From an archaeon (GTDB taxonomy: Archaea > Asgardarchaeota > Hermodarchaeia > Hermodarchaeales > Hermodarchaeaceae): DNA of 54,136 nucleotides. Position numbers and translations under genes: made by a program. Position 1 is the stretch's first letter, and each line of letters starts with the position of its first letter. Below are positions 1 to 8,527 of the stretch, in pieces. The stretch is from contig JABXGU010000292.1 in the NCBI GenBank assembly GCA_016550415.1, positions 1-54,136 on the forward strand, in the 5' to 3' direction. A model generated the notes under the pieces. The model did not search any database. It was not told the origin of the DNA and was given only the letters and a program-made list of their open reading frames with translations.

Positions 1-226
1 GTTTTTCTAGAAGGGCTTTCTCAGCAGAAAGATCAACATCATCACGATCACTTTTCGGAGCTTGCTTGAGTTTGTGTTTCCCTTCAATCTCACGCCTCAA
101 TTCCTCAGCCATTTTATCTTCTTCGCCCACACATTTCACCTCATTGGGTTTTTTACTAGCCATCAGTCTACGAGCAAGTACTCTATATTTGATAGCGCCC
201 CTTTGTGAAGCAGGAATCCAGTTCAT
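1..226 (-). CDS. Unknown protein, 5' part only (runs off the left edge)
   Basis: An open minus-strand frame starts at ATG 226-224 and stays open to the window edge, giving about 75 residues. The ATG overlaps the TGA of the upstream gene in an ATGA junction (223-226), which argues for translational coupling and supports this start. The visible peptide begins MNWIPASQRGAIKYRVLARR and then turns highly charged (Lys/Glu/Asp-rich). It has no membrane segment or recognisable motif. I do not recognise the family. Confidence 0.6.
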   Translation of the reverse strand, partial: MNWIPASQRGAIKYRVLARRLMASKKPNEVKCVGEEDKMAEELRREIEGKHKLKQAPKSDRDDVDLSAEKALLEK

Positions 227-564
227 TCCTCTTCTTCAACAATACGCCCAGTTTTTTCTTCAGCTTTGGGAATAGTACTATAGCTTACTCGTGGACTCTG
301 AAGTAATCGTTCGGGAATCGCTGATACTTTTTCGTCGATAACTAATTCGTATCCTACACCTACACGTTCACCTGTTCTTAAGAGGAAACCACTTCGTGCA
401 ATAGTGTCTGCTTGGCGCAATGCAGTGCGACGCTCAATCAGACCAGTTCCTCTAGGGAGAAATATTGTAACCTTCTTGGTAGATTTATCAAGTTCACAGC
501 GGATGCCAGAGGCACTCTTATCTGCTTCACTATAGGTGCCATTTTCAAATTTGAGCATAATCAT
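223..564 (-). CDS. Hypothetical 113-residue protein
   Basis: A small soluble protein, rich in Arg, Glu and beta-branched residues, ending in an acidic tail (EEEE). It has no Cys pairs, no membrane segment and no motif I can assign. Start choice is open between the first Met and Met3, two codons apart. It forms a two-gene operon with the truncated downstream frame (ATGA overlap at 223-226). An AT-rich stretch at about 636-665 (TTATTAAACATTATAATAG on the coding strand) is a plausible TATA element. Function unknown; the coding call rests on length, coupling and plausible composition. Confidence 0.65.
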   Translation of the reverse strand: MIMLKFENGTYSEADKSASGIRCELDKSTKKVTIFLPRGTGLIERRTALRQADTIARSGFLLRTGERVGVGYELVIDEKVSAIPERLLQSPRVSYSTIPKAEEKTGRIVEEEE

Positions 565-773
565 TGATATTCACCTTCTGAGAGAGGCTGCTCTACGTGG
601 TCATCCCCCGTAGTTCACCGCCAACTCTACCTTTCATTATAGAAAGCTATTATAATGTTTAATAAGGTTTTGTGAATTTGGGCTGAAGCTAGGCGTGATT
701 GTAGTTATCTTATTTTTTAGATTGACAAGTAGGTACGGAGAAGGAATGGACATGTCGAATTTGTGTTTTTGGC

Positions 774-2711
774 CTAGTAGTGCTCATAGATTTTGAATAG
801 CACGACCAAAACAATGACAGTTAATGCGATTAGACTTACTGCAAGCAAACCAAGTACAGGATCAAGTGCAGGAATTGTACCCTGAATCATATAGGCATAT
901 GTAGAAGAGACTCGGAGATTTCCATAGACATCGGTTGCTTCAATGTAGAATAGAATCGACTGAAATTGAAAGATTGCGAAAGCCCCAGGATATGCAGGAA
1001 TTATTGCACTATACAAGTTGCCAGAGACATGTGTCATCAATACCGATACATAGGATAGCCCATCAAAGCTATAATAGAGAGTAACCGTATCGACCGCAGT
1101 TCCATCCGTGATATTTACATAAATCGTCACGACATCATTATCGGTGGGGAGTAATGGAAGATAACTGATGTACGCTATTAGGGGAGGAGTATCAGCAACT
1201 GTGTAATTGAAAAGTGAGGAATTGAGCCACGCGTTCTGCGTATCATTGACATACAACCGATAGAAAACAACAAATCGTTCAGGAAAAATAGGAATTGTTG
1301 CTGTGTAATTTGCAGCCTTGACCCACCATTGCCCCTTCATGGTAACATTTACCCAATTAGTTCCATTGTAATAACTTAGAATAACATAAGTGATTCCCGC
1401 ATCATCTGTGACCTCACACTTGATAGTAACTTTGTCCTCATCGGTTGGAGGATCAGGATCTATGAAACTTCTCGTTGCATTTGGCGGATCCCTATCGATG
1501 ATGAAGGATCTAGAGAAGGCGCTTGTTCCGTTGATAGCGGGACGATTTGGTGTAGCTGGTGCATTGAAGATACCTGCAACATAGTATGTTTCGCCAATGA
1601 TTATTTCGCCAGTTTCAATGTATTCGCTGATGTTCAAATTGTATTTGTACCAAAACTCTCCTGTAGCATTCCATTCGAGTGAGCCATTGAAAGCAGCATT
1701 TCCTCCGACAATGACGATGGAAAAATTGGTAAGTGTGAAGTTGGCGTCTAAAAGATAGCCGTGAATTGAATCCCATACAGATTCGATTGTAATATTGAGT
1801 AACTGAATATAACGTCCAACATAGAATATTATTGGTTTAGAGATCAGGAGATATGGACCTAGATAGGTGAATGTAGTTTCTGAGGTTGGCGACCATCCGT
1901 TATGAAAAGGAGCTGTAAAATTAAATTCAGCAAAGACTCGAATATAATACTCAACATTAGGCGTTAATTTTGAAGAAACATTTAGCTCATCAACCTCCCA
2001 GCGGTGAAATGTAAAATTATAGGTGAGGAAGTTATAGAACTGATGGGTTATCGATTCATTTTCATAAAAAACTATAATATTTTGGCTAACAGCAGTTAGA
2101 TTTCCCCAGATGCTACTTGAGATATAAGCAACATAGACGTCGATTGTCTGGGATGTGTCTCCGATATAAGTGAAGGTTGGCCCATCAACGGAGAGGTAGT
2201 GCCTATAGTGGATATAGTTATACCCAGTAACTGTGTTGATTCCTTTATCGGTTGTGACATTCCAACCTGCAGTAGTATTGGCAAAATAGCATACTACATA
2301 ATAATCAGTGGGTCCAGAATGGTTTAGATTATAGAGGAGACTGTAATTGAGAGCAACCCACATGGAGCCATTATATTGTAGATCGTCCCGGAACGCTTCG
2401 GTATTATTCGATACAAATTTTACAATAAATGAATGATTTGTCAGGTCTCCTGTTCCGCAGTCACCAATATCTGTTGCGTTAACACGTTCAACTATTACAT
2501 CAAGTAGAGAAGAGTTTCCAATTCCTGTGATAGGGCTAAAAGGCTGGTACTTGAGAATTGGATCAGTGGCATTTCCGTATACCTGCGGAGGTGGTACAGA
2601 ACCTGATGCAACCACTAGGGGTATTGAGGGATTAAAGTTGTAGAGTGGTTGTACCATCGATACAGCAACTAGAAGGATGAGTAGGGATAAAGAGAGAGTA
2701 CGACCGCGCAC
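774..2711 (-). CDS. Large secreted, membrane-anchored surface glycoprotein
   Basis: A 645-residue exported protein. The GTG start (2711) is followed by a short basic patch and a hydrophobic signal segment (residues 5-25). Most of the chain is beta-rich extracellular sequence with roughly 30 N-x-S/T sequons, as in archaeal S-layer or surface glycoproteins. Two Ig/fibronectin-like modules can be made out near the C-terminus (about 400-500 and 510-605), each with a D-x-x-PP...VTI pattern. A single C-terminal transmembrane helix (about 615-640) ends in a short cytoplasmic tail. There is no catalytic motif, so it is most likely structural or adhesive. Its neighbours on both sides are unrelated metabolic or unknown genes. 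Confidence 0.8.
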   Translation of the reverse strand: MRGRTLSLSLLILLVAVSMVQPLYNFNPSIPLVVASGSVPPPQVYGNATDPILKYQPFSPITGIGNSSLLDVIVERVNATDIGDCGTGDLTNHSFIVKFVSNNTEAFRDDLQYNGSMWVALNYSLLYNLNHSGPTDYYVVCYFANTTAGWNVTTDKGINTVTGYNYIHYRHYLSVDGPTFTYIGDTSQTIDVYVAYISSSIWGNLTAVSQNIIVFYENESITHQFYNFLTYNFTFHRWEVDELNVSSKLTPNVEYYIRVFAEFNFTAPFHNGWSPTSETTFTYLGPYLLISKPIIFYVGRYIQLLNITIESVWDSIHGYLLDANFTLTNFSIVIVGGNAAFNGSLEWNATGEFWYKYNLNISEYIETGEIIIGETYYVAGIFNAPATPNRPAINGTSAFSRSFIIDRDPPNATRSFIDPDPPTDEDKVTIKCEVTDDAGITYVILSYYNGTNWVNVTMKGQWWVKAANYTATIPIFPERFVVFYRLYVNDTQNAWLNSSLFNYTVADTPPLIAYISYLPLLPTDNDVVTIYVNITDGTAVDTVTLYYSFDGLSYVSVLMTHVSGNLYSAIIPAYPGAFAIFQFQSILFYIEATDVYGNLRVSSTYAYMIQGTIPALDPVLGLLAVSLIALTVIVLVVLFKIYEHY

Positions 2712-2878
2712 AGTCTGTCACCATTAATGGGTTAAGAGGTTCGTAGCCGGTGTGAATGCTAAAAAGGTTGCGGTAAGAGATACCATATATTTCGATTGGA
2801 TAAGATGATTCTTTTTCGCAAATATTTCCAACTGGGCACTTGGCCTGAATACTAGTAGAAATAGAAAAAAACAAAGAA

Positions 2879-4189
2879 TTAGATAAGAACACGTTCGACT
2901 TCAACATGCCGATCAGTAAGCCCCAGTGCTGTAGTAGGAAGTTTGCCTCCGCCGTAGAGTTCAGCTTGTGGTTCGCCACGATAGAGTGCATCGACTAAGC
3001 GACCAAGAGCGTCTGCCTTCATTATGCCAGATCCACTTGCACCATTAACAACAATGACACCAGAGTGTTGATACACATAGGGTATAGCATCGTAGGAGTA
3101 GCAGTAGCTTCCAGCCCAACTGTTAGTTGGTCTCACGTTTTTGAAAGCAGGGAAGTATTTGGAAAGAACTGGATACATGCTTTTTTCGTAGTAGGTTTTT
3201 TCAGCATTGTAGTCTTCTTCTTCCATTGCATATTTGTATGCACGTCCAACTTTATCAGCGCATCCAATCCAGAAGCTCTTTTCCTCCGGAACGCCACGGA
3301 CATAGACTCCTCCAGAGGGAAGGATTGTGAATGGAATGAAGCCTTCCTTGCTGAAGCCCTTGGTAAAGAGAAGATTTTCCAATTGTGGATTATCACTGGT
3401 AGCAACGATGAAGAGTTGCCGTTTCTTGGCTTTAACATAACTTGGGATTCCAACAGGGTCCAGCAACTTATTGGTCCATGGACCAGTAGCTAAAACGATA
3501 GTATCTGCATGAATATCGCCTTGGGTTGTCCTAATTCCAGTTATTCGCTTGTCTTGCCAGACATAGGGTTCGCCGGGTAAACCAAGAGGTGGTTGAGCCT
3601 CTAGTTTGAGATTTGTAACAGATAGGTTGAAACGAGGTTTTACTTTTGAGAGTTTGATAAATTCCTTTTTATAGAATTGAACAAGGAGACTGGGGTCGAG
3701 AACACCACATTCTGACCCGAAAAGAGCATAGTCAATGTTTTTCAAATGCATCAATTCAGCTTCTTCATCATTACCAAACTCTGTGACAAGCCCGGGAATA
3801 AGTTTCTGCAATTCAGCGCGTTCAAGGGTTCGGAAGGGAATATCACTTTTCTCCATTCGTTCCATCCAAGTCTGCACAGAAGGCTCTTTGTACTGAGATC
3901 CACTTAGAAGCCACAGATAGCCGCAAAAATGTAGGGTGAGATTATACTTCAAGTCTTCTTGGATATGCTTGAAAAATGCGATGCTAGTATCAGTAAGAAG
4001 CTGATTAGTTGAAGAGGAGAACATGTTGCGAACAGCGGCAGCAGACATTGCTGTGTTCGCTTGTCCCGCATCAGGTTGACTATCTACGAGGAGTATTGTT
4101 TTTTCTGGATTATTCTTTTGAAGATAATAGGCCGAGGTTACGCCGAGAATTCCCGCACCCACTATGATGATGTCAAATTTTTCAGTCAT
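2879..4189 (-). CDS. FAD-dependent oxidoreductase, DAO family (sarcosine/glycerol-3-P/2-hydroxy acid type)
   Basis: A 436-residue flavoprotein. The N-terminal dinucleotide-binding fold is clear: FDIIIVGAGILG (G11-x-G13-x-x-G16), followed by an acidic strand end (LLVDSQ). A second FAD signature, DTIVLATGPWTN, lies mid-protein, and the C-terminal GAS.SGIM segment is typical of the DAO superfamily (sarcosine oxidase beta, dimethylglycine or proline dehydrogenases, GlpD, L-2-hydroxyglutarate dehydrogenase). Family membership is secure but the substrate is not. The gene is divergent from an LctP-type permease 190 bp away, so oxidation of a transported hydroxy or amino acid is plausible. Start ATG 4189. 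No signal peptide; probably cytoplasmic or peripheral. Confidence 0.88.
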   Translation of the reverse strand: MTEKFDIIIVGAGILGVTSAYYLQKNNPEKTILLVDSQPDAGQANTAMSAAAVRNMFSSSTNQLLTDTSIAFFKHIQEDLKYNLTLHFCGYLWLLSGSQYKEPSVQTWMERMEKSDIPFRTLERAELQKLIPGLVTEFGNDEEAELMHLKNIDYALFGSECGVLDPSLLVQFYKKEFIKLSKVKPRFNLSVTNLKLEAQPPLGLPGEPYVWQDKRITGIRTTQGDIHADTIVLATGPWTNKLLDPVGIPSYVKAKKRQLFIVATSDNPQLENLLFTKGFSKEGFIPFTILPSGGVYVRGVPEEKSFWIGCADKVGRAYKYAMEEEDYNAEKTYYEKSMYPVLSKYFPAFKNVRPTNSWAGSYCYSYDAIPYVYQHSGVIVVNGASGSGIMKADALGRLVDALYRGEPQAELYGGGKLPTTALGLTDRHVEVERVLI

Positions 4190-4378
4190 CAGCTAGAACC
4201 TTCAGTACAAGATAATCGTTCTCTTGGAACAGGAGAGCCTGCTCCTTTTTTTCTTTTTGGAAATTTGGTAATGGAATAGAAATAATGGTGATAGCCCAAC
4301 TAGGAATAACCTTTTGGGCAGAAGCAAGTATGGATGGTTCACTGCCAATACAAATCATACTACTAAGTGGTGTTATGA

Positions 4379-6040
4379 TTGTTTACAGATCTGGTAGCAG
4401 CTAATCCCTTACTTGGTTGCTTTCTTATTTTACTTCCAATTATCATTGCCTTCTACTTATTGGCAGGAAGACGATGGTCTGCTGATAGAACTGGTGCAGT
4501 TGCATTCGCCATAGGATTAATCATCGCAGTCTTCTGCTTTGGAACCAATCCAATAATAGCATTACTAGCTAGTGTAGCAGGAATCATCGCATCATTTCCC
4601 ATTTCTCTGATGGTTGTCACATCGATTTTGATGATAACCTATATGGTAAAATCAGGATCGCTTCCGCGAATCACGGCTTCTTTTAAAACTCTTGGCTCAG
4701 GTAATAAGCCTCTGCAAATCATGTTAATCAATGTGGGACTTGGGCTATTTCTAGTGGGACTGGGAGCAACGCCTGTGAGTATGCTCCCCCCTGTTATGCT
4801 AGCTATGGGATACTCACCACTAGTAGCAGTCGCCCTACCAGCCATAGGTTATGACCCACTCACTACGTATGCACTACTTGGTATACCTGCATTAGTATTT
4901 GCTGACACCGTGGGCTTAGTAGACTCAACCTACTGGAGTACAAATTATCCAGGTGCTGAACCATTCTACATGTCTGGGCATATATTCTCAATTTTCATGC
5001 CAGTGGTTGCTACAGGCATTGCTTTTGCGATGCTCTGGATTGCAGGAGGACGAAAACTCCTATTCAATCGAGAAGCCTTTGTACTCGCTATAATAACTGG
5101 AATAACTGCAGGCGGTATATGCATTCTATGTAATCTACCCTGGATTGGACTTACTCCCCTAACCAATGTTTTTGCTGGTGCTGCAGTAATTGCAGTAATG
5201 CTGGGATATGCGAAGTTTCGAGGGCTTCCCATTGTTGATCGTAACATGCTCACAGAAAAGGATCAACCTATCATACAATCAATGAGTTTTTTGCGCTCAA
5301 TGACCCCATGGATTATCCTCATAATCTTCTGCTTTGCCACCAACATTATTCCCCCCATATACGATTTGCTATTTCGTCAACTGACCTTTCCAATAATTAT
5401 TGGACCGATCCAAATTAAAACCAGGATTCTTTGGAATGCATACTTTTGGGTTCTAGTAGCCACACTTCTTGCCATTCCATTCCTTCCTCACTCGCGTCCA
5501 ATCCTAAATGATACACTCCGCATATGGGCTCGTCGGGCTTGGCGACCATTCATTTCAGCTGCAATCTTCTTCGCCCTTGCCTACATTATCATTTATTCTG
5601 GCAGCATACTTGCGGTGGATGGTTCATGGATTCTAGCGTCCGACCCAGCTCATCTTCACCCAGAATGGAACATGGTATACGTGCTAGCACATGTCACATC
5701 GGGCGCATTTGGACCGTTATATCCTCTAACCGCAGCGTTTCTTGGACTCTTAGGTGGCTTCGTCAGTGGCAGTGAAACCTCTGCAATTACAATGTTTCAG
5801 CCTTATCACCAGCTCACCTCAGAACTCATCGGGGCTAATCCGCTTGTAGTTGGTGCAAGCAGTGGAATTGGTGGTGGACTCGCTAGCGTTCTCTCACCCG
5901 CTAAACTGCAAAACGCTGCTGCGGTCATTGACCAACAAGGTATTGAAGGACATGTGCTTCGCTTTGCTGTTCCCATCGCCCTAGCTGTAACCATTGCTGT
6001 AGCACTATTAGCATTCTTCTGGGCTTTTCTTATCCCGTAA
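4379..6040 (+). CDS. lctP: L-lactate/glycolate permease family transporter (LctP-like)
   Basis: A 553-residue polytopic membrane protein with about 13 hydrophobic segments. The C-terminal half carries the LctP family signature: a GFVSGSETSA segment, then an IGANP segment, a glycine-rich SSGIGGG, a SPAKLQNAAAV motif and a QQGIEG stretch. These match the conserved TGSDTSSN...SPQ...A..GQEG region of lactate permeases (TC 2.A.14), which import L-lactate, D-lactate or glycolate with protons. The frame opens right after a TGA (4376-4378) and the first codon is TTG 4379. No in-frame ATG is available near it, so TTG is the likely start, with a weak GGTG just upstream. Divergent from the DAO-family oxidoreductase and on the same chromosome stretch as two GlcD-like dehydrogenases. 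Confidence 0.85.
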   Translation: MFTDLVAANPLLGCFLILLPIIIAFYLLAGRRWSADRTGAVAFAIGLIIAVFCFGTNPIIALLASVAGIIASFPISLMVVTSILMITYMVKSGSLPRITASFKTLGSGNKPLQIMLINVGLGLFLVGLGATPVSMLPPVMLAMGYSPLVAVALPAIGYDPLTTYALLGIPALVFADTVGLVDSTYWSTNYPGAEPFYMSGHIFSIFMPVVATGIAFAMLWIAGGRKLLFNREAFVLAIITGITAGGICILCNLPWIGLTPLTNVFAGAAVIAVMLGYAKFRGLPIVDRNMLTEKDQPIIQSMSFLRSMTPWIILIIFCFATNIIPPIYDLLFRQLTFPIIIGPIQIKTRILWNAYFWVLVATLLAIPFLPHSRPILNDTLRIWARRAWRPFISAAIFFALAYIIIYSGSILAVDGSWILASDPAHLHPEWNMVYVLAHVTSGAFGPLYPLTAAFLGLLGGFVSGSETSAITMFQPYHQLTSELIGANPLVVGASSGIGGGLASVLSPAKLQNAAAVIDQQGIEGHVLRFAVPIALAVTIAVALLAFFWAFLIP

Positions 6041-6065
6041 GCTACCTCATTAACAAGATAAGTCC

Positions 6066-6440
6066 CTAGGTAGGAAGCATATATGGAAAGAGAGTTTGCA
6101 AATAAAGGCTGATTATTATAAAGACTATTCCAGCAATGGCAAAGGCAAAACCAGCGAGAGTGCTTTCCTTCCTGCTCGTATATTCGCGCTCAGCTCGAGC
6201 TACTTCACGGACGGATCGCATCAAATGCAAACCAGCTCGCTTCTCCCAAATACCAGCACCCATTGCACCTCCTCCAAGAATAAGAAGTATACCATCAACA
6301 AATAGCCATAATGCGAATGATGGGAGTGGCTGGGGTGAAAACGTACTGAGAATGAAAGAAATGACAGCCAAGATAATGGAGAAAATCAACACCCGTGATA
6401 AGATGTACCAGAGAAGACTTGCCAAATCCCCAACTACCAA
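6066..6440 (-). CDS. Small integral membrane protein, unknown
   Basis: A 124-residue protein with three to four hydrophobic helices: two closely spaced in the first half, one near GILLILGG, and one near the C-terminus (AFAIAGIVFIIISLYL). A charged cytoplasmic loop (REVARAEREYTSRKE) sits between. Start is apparently TTG at 6440. It converges with the lactate permease, with only 25 bp between stops. An opposite-strand open frame covers the same bases, but the minus frame has the coherent membrane-protein pattern. I do not recognise the family. Confidence 0.6.
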   Translation of the reverse strand: MVVGDLASLLWYILSRVLIFSIILAVISFILSTFSPQPLPSFALWLFVDGILLILGGGAMGAGIWEKRAGLHLMRSVREVARAEREYTSRKESTLAGFAFAIAGIVFIIISLYLQTLFPYMLPT

Positions 6441-6512
6441 TTGTATCTAAAAAGACTAACAATTTAATTTTACCTATTCAAAGTAGTATAGTAGGCTCGG
6501 AAATTCAAAAAG

Positions 6513-6551
6513 AATTTAAAAGAATTTTTGACTTCAAGAATCAAAAGGTGA
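6513..6551 (+). promoter_or_regulatory. Candidate TATA box and Shine-Dalgarno for the redox operon
   Basis: AATTTAAAAG at 6513-6522 resembles an archaeal TATA element. AAGGTGA at 6545-6551 is a good ribosome-binding site seven bases before ATG 6559 and decides the start of the glutaredoxin-like gene. Seen directly; transcription start not known. Confidence 0.45.
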
Positions 6552-6558
6552 CTGGATA

Positions 6559-6843
6559 ATGAATCGTGTTAAGGTTGAGGGAAAAAAAAGGAACCACAGT
6601 GTAGTCATGTATACAATTTCAACTTGTGGTTGGTGTAGAATGACCAAGCAATTCATGAAAGACAATGGTGTCGAACATGAATACATCGATGTGGACTTGT
6701 GCAATGATAAAGACCAAGAGGAAATCTATCAGGATATCAAACGCAGAGGAGGCCGCCCTAGCTTCCCAACAATCATCATAGATGATAAGATACTAATTAC
6801 AGGTTTTCGGAAAGAGGATATTAGGGAGGCACTGGGATTATGA
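6559..6843 (+). CDS. Glutaredoxin-like protein (CGWC active site)
   Basis: A 94-residue thioredoxin-fold protein. The active site is C23-G-W-C26 after a first beta strand (VVMYTISTCGWC). The cis-proline loop is present as SFPTIII, followed by a GF motif (ITGFRKEDI) as in glutaredoxins that reduce disulfides or bind NrdH-type partners. A strong SD (6545-6551) supports ATG 6559. It overlaps the next gene by four bases (ATGA at 6840-6843), so it is co-translated with an FTR catalytic chain. That neighbour suggests electrons reach this glutaredoxin from ferredoxin through FTR rather than from glutathione. This is inference from context. Confidence 0.88.
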   Translation: MNRVKVEGKKRNHSVVMYTISTCGWCRMTKQFMKDNGVEHEYIDVDLCNDKDQEEIYQDIKRRGGRPSFPTIIIDDKILITGFRKEDIREALGL

Positions 6844-7367
6844 CAACATTAGAGAAAGTTCAACGCCGCGCAGAGACTGACGCAAAGACTCATGGGTACT
6901 ACTTGAATCCTGACCCAGACTTCCGTCACAATCTCTTGATGGGGCTAAAAGAAAACGAGGAAAGATATGGCTACCCCTCCTGTCCCTGTAGACTAGCAAC
7001 TGGTCACTTTGAGATAGATCGAGACATCATATGTCCCTGCGATTATCGTGACCCTGACATTGAGGAATTCGGTTTCTGCTATTGCGCGCTTTATATTAGA
7101 AAAGATGTGTTTGAAGACAAACTGAGTATACAGCCAATTCCTGAAAGAAGACCACTAGCTAAGCAGGAGAGAGCCTATTCTAGAAATCATAAAACAACAG
7201 AAAAGACAACCAGCATTACTCCAAAAACTAAGACTTCTAAATCAGAGACTGGTTTGAAGCTATGGTATTGCCGTCAATGTGGCTATGTCTGTTTTCGTGA
7301 GGAACCTCCTCTTGTCTGCCCAATTTGCAAAGCTAAACAGGAAATGTTCAGCGAAATCTCATTCTGA
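6840..7367 (+). CDS. Ferredoxin:thioredoxin reductase catalytic chain fused to a rubredoxin-like ribbon
   Basis: A 175-residue protein. The N-terminal domain (1-95) is an FTR beta/catalytic chain with three cysteine pairs, C48-P-C50, C65-P-C67 and C80-Y-C82, which provide the [4Fe-4S] cluster ligands and redox disulfide. The usual CHC is CYC here, as I would expect for archaeal forms. A Lys/Thr/Ser-rich linker (about 105-138) leads to a C-terminal rubredoxin/rubrerythrin-type metal ribbon: C144-x2-C147 and C160-x2-C163, with the WYCRQCGYV and CPICKA patterns. Classical FTR catalytic chains are shorter and lack this ribbon. The ribbon could hand electrons to the cluster. ATGA overlap with the glutaredoxin gene makes that protein the likely substrate. 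Confidence 0.88.
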   Translation: MTTLEKVQRRAETDAKTHGYYLNPDPDFRHNLLMGLKENEERYGYPSCPCRLATGHFEIDRDIICPCDYRDPDIEEFGFCYCALYIRKDVFEDKLSIQPIPERRPLAKQERAYSRNHKTTEKTTSITPKTKTSKSETGLKLWYCRQCGYVCFREEPPLVCPICKAKQEMFSEISF

Positions 7368-7531
7368 ACCAACATCTTTACTCGCAGGCAATTGAATGAA
7401 ATGGTTTAAGCTCTCTGAAATTAATAAAAAATTGGAATCCACTATAAACTAGACACTTGCCTCTACACTTTATCGACAAGGACACTGAGTCCAATACAAT
7501 GAAAGTTAGCAGGGCTAGTAGACTGAACATC

Positions 7532-8419
7532 CTATTTGCCGATTGCCTTGAAGATTAAAGGCACTAGGAAGGCGCCAGCGAAGCCAACAATGATGTATTT
7601 GATGAATCGGAAGACGAAAATTTCATTGATTACTAGGAGTTCAAAGACGAAGCTGAAAGCATAGTAGAGGACGATTGCAATGATTAGACCCAAAATTGCA
7701 CGAATAATCTTAGTATTTCGTGGAACATCGGTTTCAAAGTTGATATAATGAGCTTCAAGAGTCGCACCTACACCAAAGCCAAAGACCACACCCATGGAAA
7801 CTGCGATATTCTCTGTGGGGAAATATGGAACCACCAAGTATGCAGCAGAAAAGATGGCGAAGAAGATGAGAGCCATAATAGGCAGTAGCCAGTCTTGTAG
7901 GACTTGAGACATTTTCTCCCAACGCTCTAGGAAGAAAGGCACTAGGAAAAAGGCCATCGTGACTATGATGATACCGATGAGGATGCCTCCGACAACATCA
8001 CCAAGCCAATGCATCCCAAGCCCCATACGGGCAAGGGCTGTAATTATGACGAAGAAGATGCCAGCTAGCCAGACCCACCAGCGACGAAGCTTGACGGATG
8101 CCCAGCCCCAAAAGGTCGCTGATGTTTGCGCTGCACCACTTGGAAAGCCATAGGAAGTGTCTAGCTTGTAATCACCTTCTCTATATGTTGTGGGGGGACG
8201 CTCCATGTGGAACGCATATTTGAGTAGGATATTGAAGAACATGGAGAACATGAGAAGGTTTACAGCGATTTTGCCTTCTCGCTTATTGATGCACCAATAG
8301 ATGATTCCTAGTAATCCAACGTAGACAATGTCTGAACTTAGCATGTCCAAAAGAACCCATACATCGTAGGCAAAAAGCGCCTGCAATATTTGTATGATTA
8401 GAGGATCAAAGAACACCAT
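7532..8419 (-). CDS. PAP2-superfamily membrane phosphatase with degenerate motifs
   Basis: A polytopic membrane protein (about seven helices) of the type-2 phosphatidic acid phosphatase superfamily. Numbering from TTG 8425, motif 1 is intact: K69-x6-R76-P77. Motif 2, normally PSGH, reads P95-S-G-A98, because the codon is GCA. Motif 3, normally SRx5Hx3D, reads A132-R-x5-H139-x3-D143. The catalytic nucleophile His139 and its Asp partner remain, but the motif-2 His is gone. I prefer ATG 8419 over TTG 8425 because AAGGTG lies seven bases before the ATG. The protein has a long C-terminal membrane region (about 170-297) beyond the core. Expected substrates are lipid or polyprenyl (pyro)phosphates; activity is uncertain. 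Confidence 0.82.
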   Translation of the reverse strand: MVFFDPLIIQILQALFAYDVWVLLDMLSSDIVYVGLLGIIYWCINKREGKIAVNLLMFSMFFNILLKYAFHMERPPTTYREGDYKLDTSYGFPSGAAQTSATFWGWASVKLRRWWVWLAGIFFVIITALARMGLGMHWLGDVVGGILIGIIIVTMAFFLVPFFLERWEKMSQVLQDWLLPIMALIFFAIFSAAYLVVPYFPTENIAVSMGVVFGFGVGATLEAHYINFETDVPRNTKIIRAILGLIIAIVLYYAFSFVFELLVINEIFVFRFIKYIIVGFAGAFLVPLIFKAIGK

Positions 8420-8527
8420 ATACAAGCACCTTATTTTTGGTACTAGGGAATTCTGTATCAGTAGTTATTATGTTCAACCCTAAAAGTAGATAGGAAATCT
8501 TGGGAATTAAGGAAATGCAGAGGAGAA

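Noticed and set aside
3065..3493. 142-codon plus-strand frame inside the DAO-family gene
   Set aside because: Antisense to a gene with an intact Rossmann motif; no independent support.
6136..6450. Plus-strand frame opposite the small membrane protein
   Set aside because: The minus frame has coherent transmembrane segments; the plus frame is Pro/Arg/Ser-rich without pattern.
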